A model generated the notes under the pieces. The model had not been told where the DNA came from, searched no databases, and saw only the letters and a program-made list of their open reading frames with translations. Both the position numbers and the translations under genes were made by a program. Of a DNA stretch of 40,212 nucleotides, positions 7,837 to 15,877 are shown piece by piece. The first letter of the stretch is position 1; every line of letters begins with the position of its first letter. Source of the stretch: BMS3ABIN04 sp964553325 (lineage in GTDB: Bacteria > Bacteroidota > Ignavibacteria > Ignavibacteriales > Melioribacteraceae); assembly GCA_964553325.1 (NCBI GenBank), contig CAZKKI010000031.1:1-40212 (forward strand), given 5' to 3'.

Positions 7837-8811
7837 ATGAAATACAGAAAATTGGGAAAAAGCGATATAGAAGTTTCCGAAATCGGTTTGGGATGCTGGA
7901 CGATGGGCGGTTTGAATTGGCAAAACGGTGTTTCCATCGGTTGGGCGGATGTAAACGAAAGCGAAATTGCCGAAGCTATAAATTATGCTATCGAACACGG
8001 AGTAAATCATTTCGATAACGCCGATGTTTACGGTAACGGGCGGGCGGAACGGATGTTAGCAAGAATTTTAGGAAACCGTACAAACGATTTTATAATTGCC
8101 ACAAAAGTCGGCTGGTTCCCGGGTACGGCCGAACACGCATACGATCCGTTGCACATTCGTCACCAATGCGAACAGTCTCTTAAAAACCTGAACAGGGATT
8201 ATATCGATTTATATTATTTCCATCACGGGAATTTCGGGGAAAACGATATGTATTTGGATGATGCGGTAGAAATTATGTACAGGTTAAAAGAAGAAGGCAA
8301 AATCAGATTAATCGGTCAGTCGGCTTATTCGAACGAAGATTTTTTGAGACTTGTACCCAAGGTTAAGCCCGATGTATTGCAGAGTTCGGCCAATGCGATT
8401 GACGATCACTACCTTGCCGACGGTACGCCGGTTAGAAAATTGCTTGAAGAAGAACAAATGTCGTTTGTAGCGTTCAGTCCGCTTGCACAAGGTTTGTTAC
8501 TCGATAAATACAAAAAAGAAAATCCCCCGAAATTTGAAAGCGGCGATCATCGTACACGATCCGATAAATTTAAACCCGAGTATTTGGCATGGCTCGAACC
8601 GAAATTAGCCAAAATAAAAGAAAAGTTCGGCGGTACAACGGAAGACCTTGCCCGTGTTGCGCTTCAGTACCTTTTGCATTATAATGTTGTCGGGTCGGTA
8701 ATTCCGGGTTTTAGAAATTTAAATCAAGTTAAAACAAATTTAAGTGCTGCCGATAAACCTTTAACCGACGAGGAGTTTGAATTTGTAAAATCCGTTTTTT
8801 CGGATGAATAA
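7837..8811 (+). CDS. Aldo/keto reductase
   Basis: This is a 324-residue NAD(P)H-dependent oxidoreductase of the AKR superfamily, matching the usual length. It is a TIM barrel with the catalytic tetrad Asp60, Tyr65 (HFDNADVYG), Lys90 (IATKVGW) and His129 or His130 (YYFHH). The C-terminal cofactor-binding segment is VGSVIPGFRNLNQVKTN. The start follows TTAGGGGT. The stop at 8809-8811 is two bases from the stop of the convergent carrier gene, leaving no room for a terminator between them. The substrate is unknown. A possible -7 motif (TATTTTTG, 7668-7675) lies about 160 bases upstream, too weak to list on its own. Confidence 0.93.
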   Translation: MKYRKLGKSDIEVSEIGLGCWTMGGLNWQNGVSIGWADVNESEIAEAINYAIEHGVNHFDNADVYGNGRAERMLARILGNRTNDFIIATKVGWFPGTAEHAYDPLHIRHQCEQSLKNLNRDYIDLYYFHHGNFGENDMYLDDAVEIMYRLKEEGKIRLIGQSAYSNEDFLRLVPKVKPDVLQSSANAIDDHYLADGTPVRKLLEEEQMSFVAFSPLAQGLLLDKYKKENPPKFESGDHRTRSDKFKPEYLAWLEPKLAKIKEKFGGTTEDLARVALQYLLHYNVVGSVIPGFRNLNQVKTNLSAADKPLTDEEFEFVKSVFSDE

Positions 8812-8813
8812 AA

Positions 8814-10211
8814 CTACCAGCCGATAAAAAAAGGCGGTGCAAGTAGAATAAGTCCTAGCAGAAACAAAATAATTTGTAACGGTAAAATCCACTTCGCCCA
8901 AACCGGCCAGGGTATTTTTGCCAGCGATAAAATTCCCATTGTAACTGCGGAAGTGGGAATAATTAAATTTGTGAAGCCGTCGCCCAGTTGAAATGCCAAA
9001 ACAGCGGTTTGTCTCGAAACGCCAACCAAATCGCTTAACGGCGCCATTATCGGCATTGTAAGAGCCGCTTGACCGCTTCCGGACGGTACGAAAAAGTTTA
9101 TTGCCGTTTGTACGGCAAACATTACTTGGGAAGAAACAACAGGGTGAAAATCTTTTACCGGTTCGGATAAATAAAATAAAACCGTGCCGATTATTTTTCC
9201 GTCTTCGGCAATTACCAAAATGGCGCGCGCCAACCCGATTATTAATGCGGTTGCAACCAAATCTTTTGCACCGTTTACAAATGCTTCGGTAATTTCTTTT
9301 GTTTTGAGTTTTCCCAAAATTCCCACGGCAATTCCCATCGCAAAAAATAATCCGCTGATTTCTTCGATGTACCATCCGTATTCCAAAACTCCGATAACAA
9401 GAATGACTAAACCGATTAAAAATGTGAATAACACCAATTTGTGGGATAAATCCAAACTTTCAAAGCTATCGATTTTTTCTCTGTTCAATGTGGAGTGTTT
9501 TTGTTTGTCGGATTCGTAAACCGGACTTAATGCAGGATTCGCTTTAATTTTAGACGCATACCGCATAACGAAAATTATAGCAACCGCAGTAACGATGAAC
9601 CAAACTATAATTCTATACGGCATTCCGGAAAAAAGCTGTAAGCCCGCAATTCCCTGTGCAATACCGACGGTAAACGGATTTAAAAACGCACCGGCAAATC
9701 CTACGCCTGCACCTATGAAGGGAATTGCAACACCGGTGATTGAATCGTATCCGAGCATTAAAGCCATCGGTACGAAAATTAAGATGAACGGAATTACTTC
9801 TTCACTCATACCGAAGATTGCTCCGCCGAGCGAAAACAGAGTCATAAAAATCGGAATCAAAAACATTCTAACCGATTTGTGATTCTCATGGGCTTTTACA
9901 ACGGCCGATATTCCCGCGGTTACGGCTCCGGTTTTTTGAAAAACCGAAAACGCACCGCCGACGATTAATACGAAACCTATAATCAATGATGCGCGTACAA
10001 TGCCTTTTATCGGAGCTGTTAAAACGTCGTAGATTCCTTGCGGATTACTTTCAACCTTGTGGTATGAATCCGGTACGATTATTTCTTTACCGTTAACAAT
10101 ATTTTTTTCGAATTCACCTGCGGGAATTATCCAAGTTAAGGCGGCAACCAAAACGATAAGGGAAAAAATAATCAGAAATGTGTCGGGAGTTCCGGCTTTT
10201 TTATTTTTCAT
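8814..10211 (-). CDS. YfcC/DcuC-superfamily membrane carrier
   Basis: This is a 465-residue inner-membrane protein with about 12 hydrophobic helices. It belongs to the anaerobic C4-dicarboxylate carrier-like family (YfcC type), judged from the N-terminal LTWIIPAGEFEK, the GGAIFGMSEEVIPF block (about 135-148), AGVGFAGAFLNPF (about 170-182) and the C-terminal VPSGSGQAALTMPIMAPLSD block typical of these transporters. YfcC-type members are assigned to short-chain acid, basic amino acid or peptide-related substrates, and specificity cannot be read from sequence. Its start overlaps the end of the glycosyltransferase gene by 11 bases, suggesting translational coupling. It converges on the aldo/keto reductase. 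Confidence 0.85.
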   Translation of the reverse strand: MKNKKAGTPDTFLIIFSLIVLVAALTWIIPAGEFEKNIVNGKEIIVPDSYHKVESNPQGIYDVLTAPIKGIVRASLIIGFVLIVGGAFSVFQKTGAVTAGISAVVKAHENHKSVRMFLIPIFMTLFSLGGAIFGMSEEVIPFILIFVPMALMLGYDSITGVAIPFIGAGVGFAGAFLNPFTVGIAQGIAGLQLFSGMPYRIIVWFIVTAVAIIFVMRYASKIKANPALSPVYESDKQKHSTLNREKIDSFESLDLSHKLVLFTFLIGLVILVIGVLEYGWYIEEISGLFFAMGIAVGILGKLKTKEITEAFVNGAKDLVATALIIGLARAILVIAEDGKIIGTVLFYLSEPVKDFHPVVSSQVMFAVQTAINFFVPSGSGQAALTMPIMAPLSDLVGVSRQTAVLAFQLGDGFTNLIIPTSAVTMGILSLAKIPWPVWAKWILPLQIILFLLGLILLAPPFFIGW

Positions 10212-11553
10212 CCGTTTTTGCTTTCTTTTTCAGTAAAAAGAGTAATTCTATTGCGAGCAGAAAATAAAACGGAACATATTCCACAATGTAAACCCAAGTG
10301 TATTCCGTCCAAACATCCGCCAGCGGAGTTAAATTGGTTAAATTTATTGTGAAAAATAATGATAATACCGAATAAAATCCGAAGAACGGATTAAGCGCTG
10401 CAAGGTAACCCAAGTACCACGGATATAAAGTTGCGGCGAATACAGTAAAAGCAATAAATACGGAATATGCGGCTTTAAGGAAATCGGTGTATTTTGCGGA
10501 GATTATCAAAACGGTCAGAACAAATAATACAGCCGTAATTTGTCTCGCAAGAAGTCCGTTTTCAAAAATTCCGTTAAGAAGGGAATAAACCGAACCGTTA
10601 AAACTCCAGTTTTGAAGATAGGTGAAAAACGATTGGTTAATCGGTCTACTTTCGGGAATAAGCGGGTAAAGTAAAATTAACGACGTAACAAGAAAAATTG
10701 TGGTGAAGACCGATATTTTCTTTAACCCTAATTTTTTTAGAAGAAGAGGGAATGTAAAAATCGGAATCATCTTTGTTATTACCGATAAACTGAAAACAAA
10801 AGCCGCTTGAATATGCCTCTCCGAAAGAATTAAATATACAAATACGATGAAAAACATTATTCCTACGGCATCGATGTGTGAATTTATAAAGTATTCCATT
10901 ATCGGAAGCGGAAGCCAGGCATAAAGAATAACGTACGAAGGATTTTGATTGCGGAGTTCGAAAATTTTAACAAGAAAAATTAACGTGAAAAATTCGCATA
11001 GCAAATAGATTAATTTCATTCCCCAATCCGATTCTCCGGCAACGAGATAGTTAAACAGAAAAACTGCTTGTGCAACAGTGGGATAAATTGAAGTCATGTG
11101 CGGAAATGTTACTTTGTCGGATAATTCCGTTGTTCGCAAATGGTTTAATTCGGGACTGTCGGGTGCGGCTTCGAAAGGATTGAATCCGTGTGCGAGAATT
11201 TTCCCTTCCCAAATATATCTGTAAACATCGTCCGAAGTTGACGGTACCGTTGGAATTAACGTAATACGGAACAATAAAGCGAAAAAGATAATTACCGTTG
11301 GCGTTGCGCCTAACTTAAATGTTTTACCGGCTTTTTGAATTAAGTTGTTCTTAAATTTTATATTTCTGTTTTTTACCAAAAAGTATGCAATTAGGAACAG
11401 AATAAAAACGGAAGCATAAATTACCATATACAAAACAATGGCGGGTTCGGAATTTTGTAAAATTACAAAAGTTAAAAACAGGAATTCTATTACAATTCCG
11501 ATTATCAGCAACCGAGAGGCGGAATTTGTTTTTTGTTTATTTTCTTCGTGCAA
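10201..11553 (-). CDS. GT-C type polyprenyl-phosphate-dependent glycosyltransferase (GT87/MptB-like)
   Basis: This is a 450-residue inner-membrane protein with about 11-12 hydrophobic helices. The first large periplasmic loop after helix 3 contains SDDVYRYIWEGKILAHGFNP (about residues 106-125), the acidic-residue loop typical of GT-C glycosyltransferases that use lipid-phosphate sugars such as dolichyl- or polyprenyl-phosphate mannose. NSHIDAVG and the later YPWYLGYL are also typical. The start is a TTG at 11551-11553 with AAGGA about 11 bases upstream; no in-frame ATG exists before the first helix. It may glycosylate a cell-envelope lipid or glycan (inference). Tight coupling with the carrier downstream is unexplained. 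Confidence 0.75.
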   Translation of the reverse strand: MHEENKQKTNSASRLLIIGIVIEFLFLTFVILQNSEPAIVLYMVIYASVFILFLIAYFLVKNRNIKFKNNLIQKAGKTFKLGATPTVIIFFALLFRITLIPTVPSTSDDVYRYIWEGKILAHGFNPFEAAPDSPELNHLRTTELSDKVTFPHMTSIYPTVAQAVFLFNYLVAGESDWGMKLIYLLCEFFTLIFLVKIFELRNQNPSYVILYAWLPLPIMEYFINSHIDAVGIMFFIVFVYLILSERHIQAAFVFSLSVITKMIPIFTFPLLLKKLGLKKISVFTTIFLVTSLILLYPLIPESRPINQSFFTYLQNWSFNGSVYSLLNGIFENGLLARQITAVLFVLTVLIISAKYTDFLKAAYSVFIAFTVFAATLYPWYLGYLAALNPFFGFYSVLSLFFTINLTNLTPLADVWTEYTWVYIVEYVPFYFLLAIELLFLLKKKAKTDEK

Positions 11554-11681
11554 AATCGGTTTTATCCTTAATTATTTTAATTCAACTCAAAATAAAAAAG
11601 AAAGAAGCAAGAGGCAAGGCACTGAAAATTACGATACGAAAAAATTTTAATTTCTTTATTAATTTGGAAAATGTGTTCGGA

Positions 11682-11712
11682 GAAACCCGGCACCTTTGAA
11701 ATACCGGGTTTC
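11682..11712 (-). terminator. Hairpin after the isoaspartyl peptidase gene, probable terminator
   Basis: GAAACCCGG (11682-11690) and CCGGGTTTC (11704-11712) form a perfect 9-bp stem with a 13-base loop. It lies 15 bases past the isoaspartyl peptidase stop. On the minus strand only a loose T-containing run follows, so it is weaker than a textbook intrinsic terminator. It is one of two GC-rich hairpins in intergenic DNA that I noticed in the window. Confidence 0.5.
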
Positions 11713-11726
11713 GCAAATTTTATTGG

Positions 11727-12755
11727 TTATTCGTCTTCAAATATTTTTATAACGGGTTCTTGTCCGTCCAAAGAAAAACCTCTGAACATGCTTTTCGTAT
11801 TGAACGGCATTGCAATGTTGCCGTATTTATCGATGGCGATTATTCCGCCGTCCCCGCCGGCTTTAACCAATTTATCCAGAACAACTTTTTCCGCGGCATT
11901 TTTCAACGTAAGATTTTTGTATTCCATTAAAGCCGAAATATCGTATGCAACAACATTGCGAATAAAAAATTCGCCGTGACCCGTGCACGAAACTGCGCAC
12001 GTGTTGTTGTTTGCGTAAGTTCCGGCTCCGATAATGGGCGAATCCCCGATTCTTCCGAATCTTTTGAATGTCATTCCGCCCGTTGATGTTGCAGCTGCAA
12101 GATTGCCGTTTTTATCCAATGCCACACATCCTACCGTCCCGAATTTTTGTTCCGGATTAAAAACAATTTCGGCACTTTCTTTTTTCATTCTCTCTCTTTT
12201 TACTTTTTCATAATAATTCCAGCGGTCTTGAGTGAAAAAGTATTTATTATCAACAAGCTTTATTCCTTGCTCCTTTGCAAATGTTTCGGCACCTTCACCC
12301 GAAAGCATAACATGCGGGGATTTTTCCATCACGAGTCGGGCTAAACTTATGGGATTTTTAATATGTTTAACCCCGGCAACCGCACCGGCATTTAAAGTTT
12401 TTCCGTCCATTATCGAAGCATCCAGTTCGTTTGTACCTTCTGCGGTAAATACGGCTCCCTTGCCTGCATTGAAAAGCGGGGAATCTTCCAAAATATTTAT
12501 TACCGATTCAACCGCGTCCAGAGCTGTACCGCCGTTCGATAGAATCGCGGAACCTTTAGCGGTAGCTTCTTTTAGTTTGGAGATATATTGATTCTTTTTT
12601 TCTTCCGAAAATGTTTTCGGATTTATATATCCCGCTCCGCCGTGAACCACCAAACCGAATTCCGCTTTACGATGAGGTTCTTCTTCTACTTTTTTCAAAC
12701 AAGCGGTTGCGGATAAAATCAACAAAATAGAAATGGAAATAAGCGTTCTTTTCAC
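11727..12755 (-). CDS. Isoaspartyl peptidase/L-asparaginase (Ntn-hydrolase), lipoprotein form
   Basis: This is a 342-residue plant-type asparaginase (family T2), an autocleaving enzyme that removes beta-aspartyl residues from dipeptides and hydrolyses asparagine. The autocleavage site and nucleophile is Thr207 in KFGTVGCVAL, with the partner Thr in TSTGGM and the substrate-binding GDSPIIGAGTYA. Early blocks VVHGGAG (37-43) and FNAGKGAVF (95-103) are standard. It carries a signal peptide with lipobox ATAC at Cys19, so it should act in the periplasm or on a membrane, whereas most relatives are cytoplasmic. The start is GTG at 12753-12755 with AAGGA upstream. It is the second gene after the trypsin-like lipoprotein, with a 13-base gap and a ribosome site touching that gene's stop. 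Confidence 0.92.
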   Translation of the reverse strand: MKRTLISISILLILSATACLKKVEEEPHRKAEFGLVVHGGAGYINPKTFSEEKKNQYISKLKEATAKGSAILSNGGTALDAVESVINILEDSPLFNAGKGAVFTAEGTNELDASIMDGKTLNAGAVAGVKHIKNPISLARLVMEKSPHVMLSGEGAETFAKEQGIKLVDNKYFFTQDRWNYYEKVKRERMKKESAEIVFNPEQKFGTVGCVALDKNGNLAAATSTGGMTFKRFGRIGDSPIIGAGTYANNNTCAVSCTGHGEFFIRNVVAYDISALMEYKNLTLKNAAEKVVLDKLVKAGGDGGIIAIDKYGNIAMPFNTKSMFRGFSLDGQEPVIKIFEDE

Positions 12756-12768
12756 TTCATTTTATCCT

Positions 12769-13872
12769 TCAATTTGTTAGATGTATGAGATAATTAAGTA
12801 ATTCGCCTTTATTGGCATCGGTGTTTTCCGGTTTTTTAAAAAAGTCGTTTGTGAAAAAACCGCGTTCAATTAAAACGCCTTTGTTGTTTTTAATAAATTC
12901 CGCTACCGAATTTACCGGAATAACACGGGAAACTCCATATTTATATTTGTAATCCCGTTTTACATAAATTCTGCCTTCGTAAGGAATATTGGGATTGAAC
13001 GATTTTTGATCGATCGGTTTTAACAAAAAACGTTTTTCGGCAAAGGTGGATTTGATAATTCCCACCAACTCGAAGTTGGGCACACCGTCTCTGATTGCAA
13101 AAACCGGACCTCCGCTGAAGCCACGGTTAACAACCGCATCTATTAAAAAATAATCAACGTTTTTTTTCAGCGGTTTGCTTACCAATCCTTTCGTGATAAG
13201 TTTATTGTTTAACGGATATCCGAAAAGGTAAACCAAGGATCCCCAATTCAATTCATCCGGATTGCCGATCGGGAAATCCAACGAGTGTAATCTCATCAGA
13301 TTTTCGGGTGAAAAAGTGTTACCGACCAAAGCAAGGTCCATGTCGCGATCTTTTGCAATAATATCGACAACAACGCCGTCGCTGAGTTCCGGTAAAAAGT
13401 TGGTTTGTTTAACTTTTATTATTACACTTTCAACAAATTCGGAAAGCGTACCGTCTTTATTAATAAAATACGTAACGGTAGTGTCGGGAAAATCCAATAA
13501 ATGAGCGCACGTCAGCAAGAGTGCATGTTTATCATCGGTATAAATTACTGTTCCCGTTCCGGCAAAAGTGTCGTGAAAATGTTCTATTTGCAAAGCGCTG
13601 TTTTTAATCTTATTGAAATTGTGTTTTTCGAAACGGATTTTCTGCGCTCGGGAAAAGATGTAAGCTTCGAAAAATGCCATTGAGTTTATGAGTTTTACCG
13701 AACCGAGAATCTCTTCGAAACTTTCCGACGCATCGGCATACGGAAATTCCCCGTCGTATTTGCCGTCTTTTAATATGTTATTCTCCAATTTGGTAATTGT
13801 TGTGCTGCAACCGCAAATAAGTATTACTACCGGAAAGATTAGAAAAGATAAGTAAATTTTTTTTGAAGTCAT
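12769..13872 (-). CDS. Trypsin-like serine protease, lipoprotein
   Basis: This is a 367-residue envelope protein with a signal peptide and a lipobox ending CGC at Cys22. The chymotrypsin-fold core lies at about 100-270. The catalytic triad is visible: His124 in LLTCAHLL, Asp179 in RDMDLALV and Ser253 in GFSGGPVF. The strand GTGTVIYTDDKHALLLTCAH is the usual lead-in. About 75 residues before the core and 100 after it are not recognised, and there is no PDZ domain, so it is not a DegP-type protease. It probably forms a two-gene operon with the isoaspartyl peptidase lipoprotein. A 113-base gap separates it from ispH upstream on the same strand. Confidence 0.87.
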   Translation of the reverse strand: MTSKKIYLSFLIFPVVILICGCSTTITKLENNILKDGKYDGEFPYADASESFEEILGSVKLINSMAFFEAYIFSRAQKIRFEKHNFNKIKNSALQIEHFHDTFAGTGTVIYTDDKHALLLTCAHLLDFPDTTVTYFINKDGTLSEFVESVIIKVKQTNFLPELSDGVVVDIIAKDRDMDLALVGNTFSPENLMRLHSLDFPIGNPDELNWGSLVYLFGYPLNNKLITKGLVSKPLKKNVDYFLIDAVVNRGFSGGPVFAIRDGVPNFELVGIIKSTFAEKRFLLKPIDQKSFNPNIPYEGRIYVKRDYKYKYGVSRVIPVNSVAEFIKNNKGVLIERGFFTNDFFKKPENTDANKGELLNYLIHLTN

Positions 13873-13985
13873 TTTCCGTTAAAGTTAAGTGACGGGTTAA
13901 AACAATAGTAATCAAAAATTGTATTAATTTCAAACCGTTGTAAAAAGCTGTATCGGTGTATTTGAAAATTTCGGGAGAGCCGAAT

Positions 13986-15212
13986 TTACGATTTGCTTAT
14001 GGAGTCATAAACCGACCCGATATCTTTTGCCGAAGGGAAAAACCCAAGTATTTTGCGAAGGACATTATCAACAACGGAATCGGGACAAGAGGCTCCGCTT
14101 GTAAGAATTATTTTGGCTTTCTCTTTCTGCGGAATAAATTTATGGGAATGTTTTTCGTTTTTCGAATGAATATCGAAATGGTAAATTTCTTCTTTCGAAA
14201 TGATTTTGGTTTCATCGTTAATAAAAAAAGTGTCGAATTTTTGTTCCAGTAATTCTACTATGTGCGAAGTATTCGAGCTTTTGTAACCGCCTACAACAAT
14301 AGCAATATCGGCGTTTGTGTTCAGTAATCCGTATGTAGCTTGTTGGTTGTCGTTTGTGGCGTAACAAAGTGTATCGCGTGTATCGGCAAAATGATATTTT
14401 ATGGTTTCTTCCCCGAATTTTTCAACCATTGTTTCTCTGAACAAATCTGCTATCTCTTGCGTTTCCGAAGCAAGCATCGTTGTTTGGTTGACAATCCCGA
14501 CACGGTCGAGGTCTTTCTTCGCATCGAAACCTTCGGAATATTTACCCTTAAAAATTTCGTAAAATTTTTGTCGTTCGGTTTCGTTTAGAATAATCGACCG
14601 TAGTTTTTTCGCTTCTTCCAAATCTCTTACGATTACGGAAGGAGCCGATTTATTACTGTGCGAAAAAGTTGCCCTTGTTTCTTCGTGTTTGTGTTTACCG
14701 TGAATAATAATTGTATATCCTTGATTTCCCAATACTTCCGCCCGGTTCCAAACTTTTTCGACGAACGGACAGGTGGTGTTGTACTTCCTCGTATCGATGC
14801 CTTTGCTTTTTAGCTTTTCTTCCGTTTCCACACTTGTGCCGAAAGCGGGAATGATAACAATATCGTTGCCGTTTATTTCATCCCAATCGATAAACATATT
14901 TCCTTGGGTGTCCATAATAAATTCGATTCCGTGTTCCATAAGATCCCGGTTTACCAACGGGTTGTGAATCATTTCGCTCAGCAGAAAAATTCTCTTCCCG
15001 GGATTTTCGTTTATAATTTTGTAGGCGATTTCAATTGCGTTTTCCACACCGTAGCAAAATCCGAAGTGACGGGCGATAAAAAAGGAAACGGGACCGAAAT
15101 CAAGTTCGGTAGGTGAGTAATCCCTTTTTTTCGGATCTTCTTCTTTGCGTTTCGTTTTGATTAAAGAAATAATGGAACTTTTGTATTGTTCCGGAATATC
15201 AAATTTTTTCAT
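13986..15212 (-). CDS. ispH: 4-hydroxy-3-methylbut-2-enyl diphosphate reductase, long form
   Basis: This enzyme catalyses the last step of the MEP pathway, making IPP and DMAPP with a 4Fe-4S cluster. The cluster ligands are visible as Cys53 (HFGFCYGV), Cys148 (NTTCPFVEKVW) and Cys283 (DTLCYATNDNQ). The other conserved blocks are HNPLVNRDL, HGKHKHEE and VGGYKSSNTSHIVE. At 408 residues it is far longer than the roughly 315-residue E. coli enzyme and belongs to the long type seen in cyanobacteria, plants and Bacteroidota relatives, with a 40-residue N-terminal extension and internal insertions. A further Cys376 lies in SGASCPDS near the C-terminus. The DUF2911 gene ends 11 bases upstream, so the two are likely co-transcribed. 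Confidence 0.96.
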   Translation of the reverse strand: MKKFDIPEQYKSSIISLIKTKRKEEDPKKRDYSPTELDFGPVSFFIARHFGFCYGVENAIEIAYKIINENPGKRIFLLSEMIHNPLVNRDLMEHGIEFIMDTQGNMFIDWDEINGNDIVIIPAFGTSVETEEKLKSKGIDTRKYNTTCPFVEKVWNRAEVLGNQGYTIIIHGKHKHEETRATFSHSNKSAPSVIVRDLEEAKKLRSIILNETERQKFYEIFKGKYSEGFDAKKDLDRVGIVNQTTMLASETQEIADLFRETMVEKFGEETIKYHFADTRDTLCYATNDNQQATYGLLNTNADIAIVVGGYKSSNTSHIVELLEQKFDTFFINDETKIISKEEIYHFDIHSKNEKHSHKFIPQKEKAKIILTSGASCPDSVVDNVLRKILGFFPSAKDIGSVYDSISKS

Positions 15213-15223
15213 ATTAAATTATT

Positions 15224-15775
15224 TTAATTTTTACTTGGTGTAGTATCGACCGTAAAAGAAACCCTTAAATTCTCCCAATCGATGTTTATATCTGCTGTGT
15301 AAGGAGTTTTGTAATCTATGCTGAACATCAAGCGTTCCCGAAACGGGTGTTTTACCGGTTTAACTTTGAAACGAAGTAAATCTTCTTCCGGATCGTATTT
15401 AAATGCTCCCCATTGATTGGGAACTTTATTCAATATGATTGTCCATTCTTCCGGATCCGGAATTGTAAATAATGCATATTTACCTTTCGGCACAAAGTGA
15501 CCGTTGACCTTTACATCGGTACTGAATTCGATTGTGGTCGCTTCGTTTGCACCGGTTCTCCAAACTTTGTTGTAGGGAACAAGTCCGCCCCAAATTTTTC
15601 TTCCTTTTACGCCGGGTGTTCCGTATGTAATTGTAATGTCGGTATATCCGACGGTTTGACCGACGAAAGCTTTCGGACTTAATCTGGGCGGTTCCTTTTC
15701 TTGCGAATAAATGTAACCGGAAAGGAAAAGGGTTATGAAAAATAATTTTGCGAAAAGTTTGAAAGTGTATTTCAT
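15224..15775 (-). CDS. DUF2911 family exported protein
   Basis: This is a 183-residue protein with a cleavable signal peptide (about 1-24, ending before QEKEPPRLS). The rest matches DUF2911, a beta-sandwich family common in Bacteroidota: LSPKAFVGQTVG, ITITYGTPGVKGRKIWGGL, VWRTGANEATTIEFS and GKYALFTIPDPEEW. The biochemical role of the family is unknown. It lies directly upstream of ispH with an 11-base gap. Operon membership may reflect a shared promoter and need not mean shared pathway. Confidence 0.9.
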   Translation of the reverse strand: MKYTFKLFAKLFFITLFLSGYIYSQEKEPPRLSPKAFVGQTVGYTDITITYGTPGVKGRKIWGGLVPYNKVWRTGANEATTIEFSTDVKVNGHFVPKGKYALFTIPDPEEWTIILNKVPNQWGAFKYDPEEDLLRFKVKPVKHPFRERLMFSIDYKTPYTADINIDWENLRVSFTVDTTPSKN

Positions 15776-15818
15776 TTCAATTAAAAGTTTAGTTAAAGTT
15801 TTTATTTTCTCGGAACCA

Positions 15819-15826
15819 CAAAGATA
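15819..15826 (-). promoter_or_regulatory. -7 promoter element (TATCTTTG) upstream of DUF2911-ispH
   Basis: TATCTTTG on the minus strand matches the Bacteroidota -7 consensus TAnnTTTG and lies 43 bases before the start codon. The nearest TTG upstream is about 25 bases away, slightly beyond the usual -33 spacing, so only the -7 element is convincing. Confidence 0.4.
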
Positions 15827-15877
15827 TTAAGTAATAATTGAAAAGTCAGTACAATTTTACGTGGACAGGAAAAGTCT

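Noticed and set aside
8761..9375. A 204-codon open frame on the minus strand overlapping the carrier gene
   Set aside because: It lies wholly in another frame of a clear membrane carrier, apart from a short tail. It is rich in Arg, Asn, Cys and Phe with no domain, as expected for a shadow frame.
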